DNA from: Paraburkholderia lycopersici
GTDB taxonomy: Bacteria; Pseudomonadota; Gammaproteobacteria; Burkholderiales; Burkholderiaceae
DNA: 64,000 nt
Direction of reading: 5' to 3'
Assembly: GCF_900096975.1 (NCBI RefSeq)
Contig: NZ_FMYQ01000010.1
Coordinates: 62,001 to 126,000, forward strand
Shown here: piece by piece, positions 7,790 through 17,006 of the stretch
How the letters are laid out: each line of letters begins with the position of its first letter
How positions within the stretch are numbered: the stretch's first letter is position 1
The notes under the pieces: generated by a model
The model's database searches: none
What the model saw: the letters and a program-made list of their open reading frames with translations, nothing else
Told to the model about the DNA's origin: nothing
Program-made: the position numbers and the translations under genes

Positions 7790-8569
7790 GTGTCTGAAAC
7801 GATAATCGAAATCAGGAACCTGAAGAAGTCATTCGGGGATCATCACGTACTGCGGGACATTTCGCTGTCGCTCGGCAAAGGCAGCGTGACGACACTGCTC
7901 GGTCCTTCGGGCTCCGGCAAATCGACGCTCTTGCGCTGCATTAACCTGCTGACGATTCCCGACGCCGGCAGCGTGCGTGTCGGCGAACGCGAGATCGCGT
8001 TCGGCGCGGGCCAACTCCGCGTGCGTTCCTCGCAGTTGAGCGCGTTTCGCGCGACGACGGGAATGGTCTTCCAGCACTTCAACCTCTTCCCGCATATGAA
8101 CGCCGTGGAAAACGTCATGGAAGGCCTCGTGACCGTGCGCAAGGAGCCGAAGGCCATTGCGCACGACAAGGCGATGGCACTGCTCGAACGCGTCGGTCTC
8201 GCCGACCGCGCGAGCCGCTATCCGGACAACCTGTCGGGCGGCCAGAAGCAACGGGTTGCGATCGCAAGAGCGCTCGCAATGGAGCCCGCGGTCATGCTGC
8301 TCGATGAGGCGACTTCGGCGCTCGATCCGGAACTGGTGGGCGAGGTGCTGTCCGTGATCCGACAACTGGCCGAAGCGGGCATGACAATGGTGCTCGTCAC
8401 GCACGAGATAGGATTTGCCCGCGATGTTTCTGACACGGTAGTATTTATGCGCGATGGCCTGGTGGTGGAAAAAGGGGCGCCGGACATCGTCATTGACAAC
8501 CCTGTCGAGGCGGCCACGCGTTCATTTCTCGCGCGCTTCTCCGCGGCATCGCGATCGCCAGGCGCGTGA
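7790..8569 (+). CDS. Polar amino-acid ABC transporter ATP-binding protein
   Basis: The protein is 259 residues and starts with GTG 7790 after a GAAGGA site. It has Walker [10 protein letters not shown] (38-46), Q-loop region MVFQHFNLFPHM, signature LSGGQKQR, Walker B MLLDEATSALDPE and the switch His in LVTHEIGFAR. The HFNLFPHM and DEATSALDPELVGEV sequences are typical of GlnQ/HisP-type ATPases of polar amino-acid importers. It would energise import from the cytoplasmic face of the inner membrane. It is unusual that no permease or periplasmic binding-protein gene lies beside it in this cluster, so it must pair with partners encoded elsewhere or be a leftover. It sits between the racemase gene and a LysR regulator, all co-directional. 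Confidence 0.9.
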   Translation: MSETIIEIRNLKKSFGDHHVLRDISLSLGKGSVTTLLGPSGSGKSTLLRCINLLTIPDAGSVRVGEREIAFGAGQLRVRSSQLSAFRATTGMVFQHFNLFPHMNAVENVMEGLVTVRKEPKAIAHDKAMALLERVGLADRASRYPDNLSGGQKQRVAIARALAMEPAVMLLDEATSALDPELVGEVLSVIRQLAEAGMTMVLVTHEIGFARDVSDTVVFMRDGLVVEKGAPDIVIDNPVEAATRSFLARFSAASRSPGA

Positions 8570-8647
8570 GCAGCCGCAACGAACGCCACCGCATGGCGTG
8601 CGGCTCCCATCCATAGCCCATACTCGAGCGATTTGCGGAACGACGCG

Positions 8648-9586
8648 ATGCGAGAAGTCAGCCTCACCCTTACCCAGACGTTTTTCCTCGTGGCGCGGGA
8701 GGGTTCGTATTCCGCCGCCGCGCGAACCCTGAATATTTCGTATCAGTCTGCGGCAAACCATATCCGGCGTCTGGAGCAGCTTGTCGGCGAACGCCTCGTA
8801 ATCGCCGAGCGCGGTGCGAAGTCCATCCGACTCACTGCGCGCGGCACCAGCCTGTTTCAACTGCTCGAACCGGAATTCGAGGTGATGCTCGAACGTCTGG
8901 GCAATTTGATCGACAAGGAACGTCCGATCATCCGAATCGGTATGCCGCAGGCGATTTTCTACTATCTGCTGCCGCCGGTGCTGAAGGCATTCAGCGCGTT
9001 GTATCCAGACGTCGAGATAATCGGCTACGAGCGCGACACCGTACTTTCCGATCTGATTCGCGAAGGAAAGCTCGATGTCTGCATAAGCGAGCGTTACTTC
9101 GGCGACCCCGTTGTGCCGCAACACGTCATTTGCAGTTACGAACCGGCGCTCGTTTTTCCGGCCGGATGGGAAGGCCCGTCGAGCGAGGAGGACATTCCGC
9201 GCTGGGCGCTCGACAGGCCGCTCGTGACTCACGAGCCCGGACAACTGCTGCGCAACGTAGCCATGGACCTGCTCGACGTGGCGGGCCGGCAGCCGCGCGT
9301 CGTCGTGTCGACATCCGGCAGTTCCAGTGTGAAACGCTGCGTCGAGGAAGGACTCGGCTTCGCGGTGATTCCGGGCTGGTGTGTCGACAGCGACGACATC
9401 GACCTCAAGTTCATGCGCCTGTCTTCCGTGCCGAAAATCCCCATCTATTTTGGCGAGGCTCTATTTCTGCGTACCAATCCCTACGTGCGGACATTGCACA
9501 AGCTGTGTGCGGAAGCGATTCTCGACAAGATCTACGAACTCGCCTCGGGTACTTCGATTCGCTCCAGGCACGATTCGCACGAATGA
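8648..9586 (+). CDS. LysR-family transcriptional regulator
   Basis: This 312-residue protein has an N-terminal winged helix-turn-helix (about residues 5-65, SYSAAARTLNISYQSAANHIRRLEQ) and a LysR substrate-binding domain beginning near IIRIGMPQAIF. It lies 78 bases downstream of the ABC ATPase gene in the same direction and is the only regulator in the cluster, so it is the natural candidate to control the dapB-like gene and the dehydrogenase operon. An in-frame TTG occurs at 8633; ATG 8648 is preferred. LysR regulators usually sit divergent from their targets; here the gene is at the far end of the operon, so direct control is inferred. Confidence 0.85.
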   Translation: MREVSLTLTQTFFLVAREGSYSAAARTLNISYQSAANHIRRLEQLVGERLVIAERGAKSIRLTARGTSLFQLLEPEFEVMLERLGNLIDKERPIIRIGMPQAIFYYLLPPVLKAFSALYPDVEIIGYERDTVLSDLIREGKLDVCISERYFGDPVVPQHVICSYEPALVFPAGWEGPSSEEDIPRWALDRPLVTHEPGQLLRNVAMDLLDVAGRQPRVVVSTSGSSSVKRCVEEGLGFAVIPGWCVDSDDIDLKFMRLSSVPKIPIYFGEALFLRTNPYVRTLHKLCAEAILDKIYELASGTSIRSRHDSHE

Positions 9587-9752
9587 GTCGCACCCTGGCG
9601 CCGAACATAAATTTCTGCATAAGCGTTGGTGAGAAAAATATGTCGCGCGCCGATCCCTGTTCTTTTTAAATGGAGTCCGGTGAATGTCGGCATTCGCGAT
9701 GCGAATACCCGTCGGCATCGCCGAAAACGATTTGGATTCCATGGGGACTTGA

Positions 9753-11543
9753 ATGCTATCGACGATCCGCGCGAAAGTGCTCTTCATTGCCATTGCGACG
9801 GTCACCGCTGCGACCGCCATCACAGCGGTCATTGCATACGGCGTTGCCAGCCGCTTCAACGACGCTTCGATGGCGCGTCACCTCGCGCAGCTTTCATTGA
9901 GCGATGCGAAGAATATTGAAGACTGGCTCGCGTCGAAACAGACGCTCGTCGTATCGCTTCAGGCGACCGCGCTGTCCGCCGACCCGGTGCCCTATTTCCA
10001 GCTGATGACGAATTCCGGCGGGTTTCGCAATATCTACGCCGGCTACACCGACAAGACGATCCGGCAGGCGCACGAAACCGGCGTGCACATCGATCCGACC
10101 TTGCGGCCATGGTATCGGGCCGCGTTCCTGGCTGGCAAGGCGATTGTGATGTCGCCGTACGAGTCGTTGCCGAGCCATCAGATTGTCGTATCGTTCCCGA
10201 CACCGCTTTACCGCGAAGGTCAGTTTCAGGGCGTGCTCTCTGCCGACGTTGCCATGACTTCCGTCGTCGACAACGTGCGATCCATTCACCCGACGCCTTC
10301 GAGCTACGCCGTACTGGTCGACGGACAGAACCGGATCGTTGCGTACGAAAACCCGCAATTGATGCTCAAGGCCGCGACCGAACTCGATCCGGCGCTGAGC
10401 TCTGAGCGGCTCGCTACGCTGGCCGGTTCGACGCAGCCCTTGAGAGCGCGCATCCGCGGACGCGATGTGCTGGTCCTCGTACGGTCGATCGCCGGGACGG
10501 ACTGGCAACTGGTGCTCGTGCTCGACGAACGCGAGGCTCGCGACGGCCTGACGAGCCTGCTCGCCGTTTCCGCATTGGCGGCGGTGGGCGTTTCGCTGCT
10601 CTCGGCGCTCATCGTGACATTGCTGCTCAAGGGACCATTCAGGCGATTTTCCGAGGTCGGCGACGCCTTGGAGCAGATCGGGCACGGCCAGGGCGATCTC
10701 ACGCAGCGCCTGCCGATTGTCGGCGCGGATGAAGTCACGCGAATTGCGACGCTGTTCAACGACTTCGTCTCGCGAATCCAGACGACGTTATGGCGAGTCC
10801 GGCAGACGAGCACGGAGGTCAGCGAATCCTCCAGGAAAATCGCCGCAGGCAATCTTGATCTGTCCATGCGCACTGAGCAGACCACGGGCGCATTGCAGGA
10901 AACATTCGCGTCTATCGAGGACATCAACCGTACGGTGGCCGCGCTCGCGGACGACGCACGGGCTGTGGACGAGCGCGTAATGCAGGCCTCGGCCATGGCG
11001 GGCAAGGGCGGCGAAATCGCATCGAAGGCAGTATCGGTGATGGGCGAAATCGAGGCAGCTTCGGGACGGATCAACGATATCACGTCGGTCATCGACGGCA
11101 TCGCGTTCCAGACGAATATCCTGGCGCTGAACGCCGCAGTCGAGGCCGCTCGCGCTGGAGAGCACGGCCGCGGGTTCGCGGTGGTGGCTGCGGAGGTGCG
11201 CGTGCTCGCAGGACGCAGCGCGCAGGCGGCCAAGGAGATCAAGGCGTTGATCGAATCGACCCGGGATTGCGTTCGCGAAGGCTCGGTGTTCGTCCACGAT
11301 GCAAGCAATTCGATGCTGGCAACGGCGAAACAGATTCTGGAGGTTGCGGTGTTGATCGAGGCCTTCAATCACGCGTCGAGCGACCAAGCCGGCCGTGTCT
11401 GCGACATCGCGGCTATGGTTCACCAGCTCGAGGACGCGACCCAGCGGAACACGGCGCTCGTCGAGGAGTCAGCGGCCGCCACCGCGTCGCTGAACGACCA
11501 GGTGTCGGCGATGAACGGCGAACTCACGCATTTCGTTCTTTGA
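9753..11543 (+). CDS. Methyl-accepting chemotaxis protein with dCache-type sensor domain
   Basis: This 596-residue inner-membrane chemoreceptor has a first transmembrane helix at about 8-30 and a periplasmic sensor at about 35-265. A second transmembrane helix lies near 268-292, followed by a HAMP domain to about 345. The cytoplasmic signalling hairpin has the highly conserved tip [19 protein letters not shown] (about residues 450-470). The sensor contains RPWYRAA, a later conserved Tyr (SPYES) and Asp (SADV) in the order seen in double-Cache domains that bind amino acids. It signals through CheW/CheA, for which no genes lie here. It follows the amino-acid catabolic cluster by 166 bases and could steer cells to the same substrates. 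The C-terminus lacks a recognisable CheR-tethering pentapeptide. Confidence 0.92.
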   Translation: MLSTIRAKVLFIAIATVTAATAITAVIAYGVASRFNDASMARHLAQLSLSDAKNIEDWLASKQTLVVSLQATALSADPVPYFQLMTNSGGFRNIYAGYTDKTIRQAHETGVHIDPTLRPWYRAAFLAGKAIVMSPYESLPSHQIVVSFPTPLYREGQFQGVLSADVAMTSVVDNVRSIHPTPSSYAVLVDGQNRIVAYENPQLMLKAATELDPALSSERLATLAGSTQPLRARIRGRDVLVLVRSIAGTDWQLVLVLDEREARDGLTSLLAVSALAAVGVSLLSALIVTLLLKGPFRRFSEVGDALEQIGHGQGDLTQRLPIVGADEVTRIATLFNDFVSRIQTTLWRVRQTSTEVSESSRKIAAGNLDLSMRTEQTTGALQETFASIEDINRTVAALADDARAVDERVMQASAMAGKGGEIASKAVSVMGEIEAASGRINDITSVIDGIAFQTNILALNAAVEAARAGEHGRGFAVVAAEVRVLAGRSAQAAKEIKALIESTRDCVREGSVFVHDASNSMLATAKQILEVAVLIEAFNHASSDQAGRVCDIAAMVHQLEDATQRNTALVEESAAATASLNDQVSAMNGELTHFVL

Positions 11544-11639
11544 TATCGAGCCGGGAGGCATCTCGACGAACGGAAAGGTGAACTCTGTGAGGGAGGCCAA
11601 TCACGGCAGCGAAGTGATTTGTTGCCGTTGCGCCAGGAA

Positions 11640-11914
11640 CGTTCTACAGAAGCCGTGTTCTATGGAGCACGTGAGGAGGCCCGCAGCCCACGCTTCCGCC
11701 CAGAAGTTGCTTTTTGCGTCCGATTCCTTGCCCAGTAGCGACACGTCGAATCTGTTCGGAAAGTGGTGCATAGGCGATTCGGATTTGGCGCTGATGCTGA
11801 ATTGCCTTGCTCTAAACAGCGATCCGGTACCCGCAAAGTTGGCGAACTATGCTCAACGCCAGTGGGAAAGACTGTCCGTGCAGGAATGGATTGCGCTCAA
11901 TCCGTTTGAATTTC
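11640..11914 (+). pseudogene. Remnant of a YfcF-type glutathione S-transferase
   Basis: In one frame a stretch of about 70 residues reads NLFGKWCIGDSDLALMLNCL then VPAKLANYAQRQWERLSVQ. This matches my recollection of the C-terminal all-helical domain of YfcF-like glutathione transferases (NLFGEWCIAD-DLALM pattern). No thioredoxin-like N-terminal domain precedes it, and the frame runs on into unrelated sequence rich in Arg/Ser. It is therefore a decayed fragment. A 157-codon open frame (11578-12051) contains it, but the flanking residues do not look coding. Confidence 0.6.
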
Positions 11915-12286
11915 CATCCGGAGTGGCGGGAATCGGCCGGCTAGCGCACGAGGACCGAGCGCGGCGATCGTCTCGGACGGACGCTCAATGCCAAAGCCAC
12001 AGAGCGACCTGCAACGGTCCGTCATCCTTGGCCGAAGCGGACGTTGAATGAGCGCATGCGGGTTGAAGATCTCAACCGCGACTAATCGATCGAATCGCTG
12101 CAAGTTCAGGCAGGGCTTGATCCCGTCAGGCGAGCACGCGCTTGCACGTCGTCTCGGACACTGCCCCAGTATTTTCCCGACGATGGCGAAGGCGCTCCAG
12201 GGCGGCGGCCCTAGCTTCATCGTCCATCGCCGTCCTGATTTTGGTTTGTATACCGGGCGCTCCATTGTTTTGAAACGAGAGTGTCG

Positions 12287-13276
12287 TGATGTCGGCAACA
12301 TCACCATTACTCGCAACGACTACCTGATCTGGCGGAACACGCATAACGGCAGCGACGGGCTCGACTTGACGCAGCTCACCCAGTGGGAAAGCATTGCGCT
12401 CAACGACAATTCGCAGCTTACGTTCAAGAACTACAGCACGCTCACGCCCGGTGACGCCGGTCCGGGAACGGGCACGCTGTCCATCGACAGCAGCAGCGCG
12501 GCGCTCTGACAACGGCACGAATGCCGTGCGGCCCTGGGAGCCGAGCGCGCTGGTCAACGTCGTCAATGCGGGAACCATCGACATGACGAACGGCCCGACA
12601 ACCGCAACGGACCGCTTCGTGATTTACGGAAGCTACGTCGGCCAGAACAGACGGCTCAATATCCAGACGGTGCTGGGCCGCGACAACTCCCCGTCCGACC
12701 AGCTCGTGATACAGAAGAGCTCGACCGCAACGGCTGACGACGCTCAACGTGTCGAACCTCAATGGCGCGGGTGCGCTGACGACCAGCAACGGCATCCTGG
12801 TTGTCGACGCGGTGGATGGCGCGCAGACCACGCGTGGCGCGTTCGCACTGGGCAGCCGCGTTGCGGTTGGCGTGTACGAGTATCAGCGCTTTCGTGGCGG
12901 CCTGTGCTTGATCCAGAAATTCCCGGCTACGTGCTGATGCCGGCGATAGCGCAGCAGATGGGCATCGCCGCGATCGGCACGTTTCATGATCGCCGCGGTA
13001 ATCAGTCGCTGCTGGACAGCAACGGCATCGCCCGCAACGTATGGGTCCACGCACTCGGTGTGCCGGCGTGACCAGCGGTGGAGTTCGACGATTGGCGGCA
13101 ATAATTTCCAGCTTTCACCAGCGATCGACGGCAGCATGTGGGGCGTCGAGATCGGCTCCGACGTGTTCGCGCGTCAGGACGATCAGGGACGTGCGGATCG
13201 CGTCGGCGCCTTGTATGCGCATACAGTCACGCGCGGCACAGTGTTTGGCAATGTGTTGGCGATTGATAACTACTGA
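12287..13276 (+). pseudogene. Degraded autotransporter (passenger end and start of beta-barrel)
   Basis: Autotransporter-like peptides appear in order but in different frames. ITRNDYLIWRNTHNGSDGL and WESIALNDNSQLTFKNYSTL (to 12508) are followed by ALVNVVNAGTIDMTNGPTTA and DRFVIYGSYVGQN (about 12548-12720). Next come GALTTSNGILVVDAVDG and TTRGAFALGSRVAVGVYEYQ (about 12768-12890). IGTFHDRRGNQSLLDSNGIA (near 12972) and NNFQLSPAIDGSMWGVEIGS (about 13100-13160) are last, with a stop at 13276. At least three frame changes and the absence of the rest of the 12-strand barrel and of a signal peptide show an inactivated gene. In life such proteins are surface adhesins of type V secretion. Confidence 0.75.
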
Positions 13277-13448
13277 CCTGAGCCGGATCGTGTCGCCAAA
13301 CGGCAAGTGAGTTCCCTTATCGATGCTGCCGCAAATTCGGAAGAGAGGAGACAGACGTTCTGTCGCCGGCCAGCGCGAATATGTCACTGATTATTTGTGG
13401 CGCTGCGGTCGATAAACAGCAATGGCGCAGACGAAAAGGAGATTTATC

Positions 13449-14894
13449 ATGGTAATACCGGATGCTGAAATGATCAGCCGTCCAGCGAAAAACGCGAGAC
13501 AGCCGTCAGCCGAGTCCAATCGCCGACTCATCTATCTCGCGCGTTCCGCCAATCAGGGGCTTGTTGCGGATCTGCAAGCTGGGGGATGGGAGGTTACGGT
13601 GTCGCCTGGGGCCAAGGTCGCCATGACCAGGGGAATGGCCATCGGACCCGTAGCCGGACTGGTTATTCTCGACGACTTCCGACCGAAGGATTGTGCGGCG
13701 CTCGAGCAATGTCTGAGTCAGCGATCTATCGGCTGGGTCGCCGCCGCGTCCGCCCCTCGGTTGTCAGACGCCACCGTACGCCGCCTGGTTCGCGATTATT
13801 GTTTCGACTACGTGACGCTACCATCGGTACCGGAAAGGATTACGCGGGCGCTCGGTCACGCGCTCGGCATGTCCGGACTGAATGTCGTGGACGCGCTCGA
13901 GGAAGCACCCGTCGAAAAAGAGGATGCGCTGATCGGCAGTTGCGATGTGATGCACCAGCTTTTCCGCGCCATCCGCAAGATCGCCGCAAGCGATGCATCG
14001 GTATTCATCGCCGGCGAATCGGGGACGGGCAAGGAACTGACCGCGGTTGCGATCCACAAACGCTCGGCGCGGCGCAATGCGCCATTCGTTGCGATTAACT
14101 GCGGCGCCATTCCGCGCCATCTGCTGCAGTCGGAACTGTTCGGCTACGAGCGTGGCGCATTCACCGGCGCCATTCATCGCAAGGCTGGGCGCGTGGAAGC
14201 GGCCGATGGCGGCACGTTATTTCTCGACGAAATCGGCGACATGCCAGTGGAAGCACAGGCCGGCCTCTTGCGCTTCCTGCAGGAGCGCAAGTTCGAACGC
14301 CTTGGCGGCCATAGCCCCATCGCCGTGGATGCGCGCATCATTTGTGCGACTCATATCGATCTCGATATGGCAATCCGCGATGGGCGTTTTCGCGCAGACC
14401 TCTTTCACCGTCTATGTGTGCTGCGCATTGACGAACCTCCGCTGCGGGCGCGTGGACAAGACATCAAGCATCTGGCGCACCACTTTCTGAACCAGTTCCG
14501 GCGTGATGGTGCGCGTAACATCAAGGGTTTCATGCCGTCTGCGATTAGCGCAATGCATAGCTACTCCTGGCCCGGCAATGTTCGCGAATTGCTCAATCGC
14601 GTGCGGCGTGCAATCGTGATGACCGAGAACAGCCTGATATCAGCCCAGGATCTCGATCTTGCGGACGTCACCCCGCCGCAGATAATGACCCTCGCGCAGG
14701 CGCGGGAGGCCGCTCAAAAGCAGGCGATCGAAGAGGCGCTGTTGCGTCGAAACCGGCTCGGTGAGGCTGCGTCCGACCTGCGTATCTCGCGCGCCACGCT
14801 CTATCGCATGATGACCGCTTACGGACTATCCAGCTCGGCCTCGGTTCGCGCCGGTGGTCGCGACGAGGAGCACGAAAACTCCGACGAAAAGTGA
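13449..14894 (+). CDS. Sigma-54-dependent Fis-family transcriptional activator
   Basis: The protein is about 481 residues in three parts. A receiver-like N-terminal domain (LVILDDFRP near residue 75) resembles VpsR-type regulators. The AAA+ domain has Walker A GESGTGKE (about 191), the sigma-54-contacting GAFTGA loop (about 236), the Walker B region GGTLFLDEIGD and WPGNVREL (about 375). A C-terminal Fis-type helix-turn-helix (LGEAASDLRISRATLYRMM) completes it. It should hydrolyse ATP to open sigma-54 promoter complexes. ATG 13449 is chosen because AGGAG lies seven bases before it; an in-frame ATG at 13422 lacks such a site. No sensor kinase is adjacent, and both neighbours are gene remnants, so its target is not evident. 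The last 15 residues are low-complexity and polar. Confidence 0.92.
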   Translation: MVIPDAEMISRPAKNARQPSAESNRRLIYLARSANQGLVADLQAGGWEVTVSPGAKVAMTRGMAIGPVAGLVILDDFRPKDCAALEQCLSQRSIGWVAAASAPRLSDATVRRLVRDYCFDYVTLPSVPERITRALGHALGMSGLNVVDALEEAPVEKEDALIGSCDVMHQLFRAIRKIAASDASVFIAGESGTGKELTAVAIHKRSARRNAPFVAINCGAIPRHLLQSELFGYERGAFTGAIHRKAGRVEAADGGTLFLDEIGDMPVEAQAGLLRFLQERKFERLGGHSPIAVDARIICATHIDLDMAIRDGRFRADLFHRLCVLRIDEPPLRARGQDIKHLAHHFLNQFRRDGARNIKGFMPSAISAMHSYSWPGNVRELLNRVRRAIVMTENSLISAQDLDLADVTPPQIMTLAQAREAAQKQAIEEALLRRNRLGEAASDLRISRATLYRMMTAYGLSSSASVRAGGRDEEHENSDEK

Positions 14895-14937
14895 GTTTCA
14901 CCGGCTGACCCGTGACGTGCTGAACTTGACGCGCAAG

Positions 14938-15350
14938 CTAACCCGCCTGCGCACGCTCCTGCTCGTTGGCGGGCGTAATGTGTACCGCGAGCAGCGAGCC
15001 CAATGTGTCGACAGCCCTATGAACTTTGCTGCCTCGCTTGCGCTTGTGGCGCATCACAGCCCGCGCGGTCCGCTTTCGCACGTGGACTGCAACGGGCGTC
15101 GATCCGGAATCACTGCACTGGGCTGGCTCTGGCGCTCCTGCGCCACGCGCGGCACCGAACGCAGATCGTTGACCATCGCCTCGAAGCAACCGGCGTTGAG
15201 CCCGTGCTGCGTTTGCTGGTAGACCATCTCCCACGGCGGGAAGCGGGTCGGCAGCATGCGCCAGGATGCACCGGCTCGCGCCATCCGGCGCAGCATATTG
15301 AACATTTCGCGCAGTTCATATCGGCGCTGCGGCGCGTCTTCGCTCATCAA
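14938..15350 (-). pseudogene. IS5-family transposase remnant
   Basis: On the minus strand, [20 protein letters not shown] followed by [12 protein letters not shown] is the N-terminal block of IS5-family (IS1031/IS427-like) transposases. After a frame change near 15060 the next block, [20 protein letters not shown] then [12 protein letters not shown], continues the same protein. The catalytic C-terminal part is missing: the frame stops at 14938, 44 bases past the sigma-54 regulator. No terminal inverted repeats were identified. The element is an inactive relic that may have trimmed or flanked the regulator's 3' end. Confidence 0.75.
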
Positions 15351-15692
15351 GATGAGCTACGGAGCGGCGAAGCTCCATTCCTCGTCCGGAGCCCCCCTGA
15401 AACATTGCCGGTCGCTCACACGGGGCGCACTGTCGGTCGAGATAGCTAGTCTCCGAGCCTCGTACGGATCGCCGAACGTGGCTCGCCGGTTCCCGACTAG
15501 CGGTCTGCCCGGGAATCCGGCGTCAAACAGCCGATTTGCCTTTCGATGCACCCGTTCAATACATGCAAAGCCTATGTCCGCATCGAGCCGCTTTATGCCT
15601 TGCATGAGAAGCTGCGCCCGCGGAAATCGCCGCGCCTGATCGCTGACATTCGCGCCCGATAGGTCGCGTTCCCCGGCAATTCCACGTTCGCG
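15351..15692. other. Gene-free stretch after the IS5 remnant
   Basis: Short open frames occur on both strands, but none has a recognisable domain, ribosome-binding site or conserved-looking composition. It may contain further insertion-sequence debris; I recognise nothing specific. Confidence 0.4.
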
Positions 15693-15749
15693 TTGACAAG
15701 TCCTTTTTGCCGATCTAGTTTACTGGAAAAATACCTCCATAATACTGGA
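15693..15749 (+). promoter_or_regulatory. Putative promoter and operator of the XRE-cupin gene
   Basis: TTGACA (15693-15698) is followed, after 17 bases, by the weak -10 TAGTTT (15716-15721). Two direct repeats TACTGGA (15721-15727 and 15743-15749) are spaced 22 bases apart, two helical turns, just before the ATG at 15754. Their position over the expected transcription start suggests autoregulation by the XRE protein. Confidence 0.4.
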
Positions 15750-15753
15750 TGAA

Positions 15754-16344
15754 ATGGACGTTCATCGTACTATCGCGCAACGTATCCGCGACCTCCGCGA
15801 TGCCAAAGGTTGGTCGCTAGATACGCTCGCCGAGCGGAGCACCGTAAGCCGTTCCAACATCTCGCTTATCGAACGAGGTCGAAGTAGTCCAACCGCTGTC
15901 GTGCTCGACAAACTGGCGACCGCCCTCGGCGTTTCTTTGGCGTCGCTCTTTGAGGGGACAGAGGAGCCGGCGTCTATTGAGCTGTCGCCGCATTCATCCC
16001 TACGGGACCAGCCAACGTGGACCGATCCCGCGTCAGGCTATGTACGGCGCAACCTGTCGCCGCCGGTCTGGTCGCCTATTCAATTGGTAGAAGTCGAGTT
16101 CCCGCCGAACAAACAGGTGACTTACGAAACGGGGAACCGTGACGCCGAAATTTATCAGCAGATCTGGATAACAGAAGGCGTCATGGAAATAGCCATAGGC
16201 GACCAGCAATGGCAGTTGCAAACCGGCGACTGCCTTGCCATGAAGCTGGACCGGCCTGTTAGCTACCACAACACCTCGCGACGGCCAGCCCGTTACCTCG
16301 TCGCGCTATGCACCCTACCTCGCGAATGGCAGAGCAAGAAATGA
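15754..16344 (+). CDS. XRE-family regulator with C-terminal cupin domain
   Basis: This 196-residue protein has a lambda-repressor-like helix-turn-helix at about residues 5-62 (IRDLRDAKGWSLDTLAERST, SRSNISLIERG). A cupin small-molecule-binding domain lies at about 105-190 (EIYQQIWITEGVMEIAIGDQ, LQTGDCLAM). HTH-cupin regulators commonly repress small operons and respond to a metabolite bound in the cupin. The stop overlaps the start of the GNAT gene by ATGA, so the two are one translationally coupled unit, a frequent XRE-cupin/GNAT pairing. Ligand unknown. Confidence 0.9.
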   Translation: MDVHRTIAQRIRDLRDAKGWSLDTLAERSTVSRSNISLIERGRSSPTAVVLDKLATALGVSLASLFEGTEEPASIELSPHSSLRDQPTWTDPASGYVRRNLSPPVWSPIQLVEVEFPPNKQVTYETGNRDAEIYQQIWITEGVMEIAIGDQQWQLQTGDCLAMKLDRPVSYHNTSRRPARYLVALCTLPREWQSKK

Positions 16345-16886
16345 GTGGAACGACAACTATTCGGCGCGTTTGCCCGGAGGAAGTGATGAGCTATGTCGAC
16401 GCGTTGTCCGATATCCTCATCGACTGCGTCGAAGGCGGCGCCTCGGTCAGCTTCATGTTGCCGATATCGAGAAGTACCGCCACCGAATTCTGGCAGCAAG
16501 TCGCCGTGGGTGTGATGCGCGGCGAGCGAATACTTTTCGTCGCCGAAAACGCTGATGGTCAAATTGTCGGCACTGTGCAATTGATCACTGCCTTGCCCGA
16601 AAATCAGCCTCATCGAGCGGACATTGCAAAGATGCTGGTTCGTCGCGGCGCAAGACGTCAAGGCGTCGGTGCGCGCCTGATGGCTGCGGTCGATGAGGCA
16701 GCCCGTAACGCAGGCAAATCCGTTCTTGTACTGGACACCGTCACGGGCGGAGATGCCGAAAGACTTTACGAGCGGGCCGGTTGGCAACGCGTCGGAAACG
16801 TGCCTAACTATGCACTGATGCCCGATGGCACGTTCTGCGGGACGACTTTCTTTCATAAGCAACTGCCGCCCCGTTCTGGTCGTTGA
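16341..16886 (+). CDS. GNAT-family N-acetyltransferase
   Basis: The protein is about 181 residues with the GNAT acetyl-CoA-binding motif A, VRRGARRQGVGARLMAAVDE (R-x-x-G-x-G/A form), followed by the ERAGWQRVG motif B region. It transfers an acetyl group to an amine substrate, which cannot be deduced. ATG 16341 overlaps the stop of the XRE-cupin gene; an upstream in-frame start at 16308 would overlap that gene by more. Co-transcription with the XRE-cupin regulator suggests that the acetyltransferase is induced or repressed by the metabolite it modifies. Confidence 0.88.
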   Translation: MSGTTTIRRVCPEEVMSYVDALSDILIDCVEGGASVSFMLPISRSTATEFWQQVAVGVMRGERILFVAENADGQIVGTVQLITALPENQPHRADIAKMLVRRGARRQGVGARLMAAVDEAARNAGKSVLVLDTVTGGDAERLYERAGWQRVGNVPNYALMPDGTFCGTTFFHKQLPPRSGR

Positions 16887-17006
16887 GTCACGTGTTTCCC
16901 AAGACGCCGGAACGTCAGCTTCGCGTTCGTATAGCAGTCACTGATCTGCCACGGAGGCGGATTAGTTCTCGCCGCCCTCACGTTCGCGCAAGGTTGCGCG
17001 GACATT

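Noticed and set aside
12126..12584. A minus-strand gene opposite the autotransporter remnant
   Set aside because: No recognisable domain; the plus strand holds autotransporter-like peptides.
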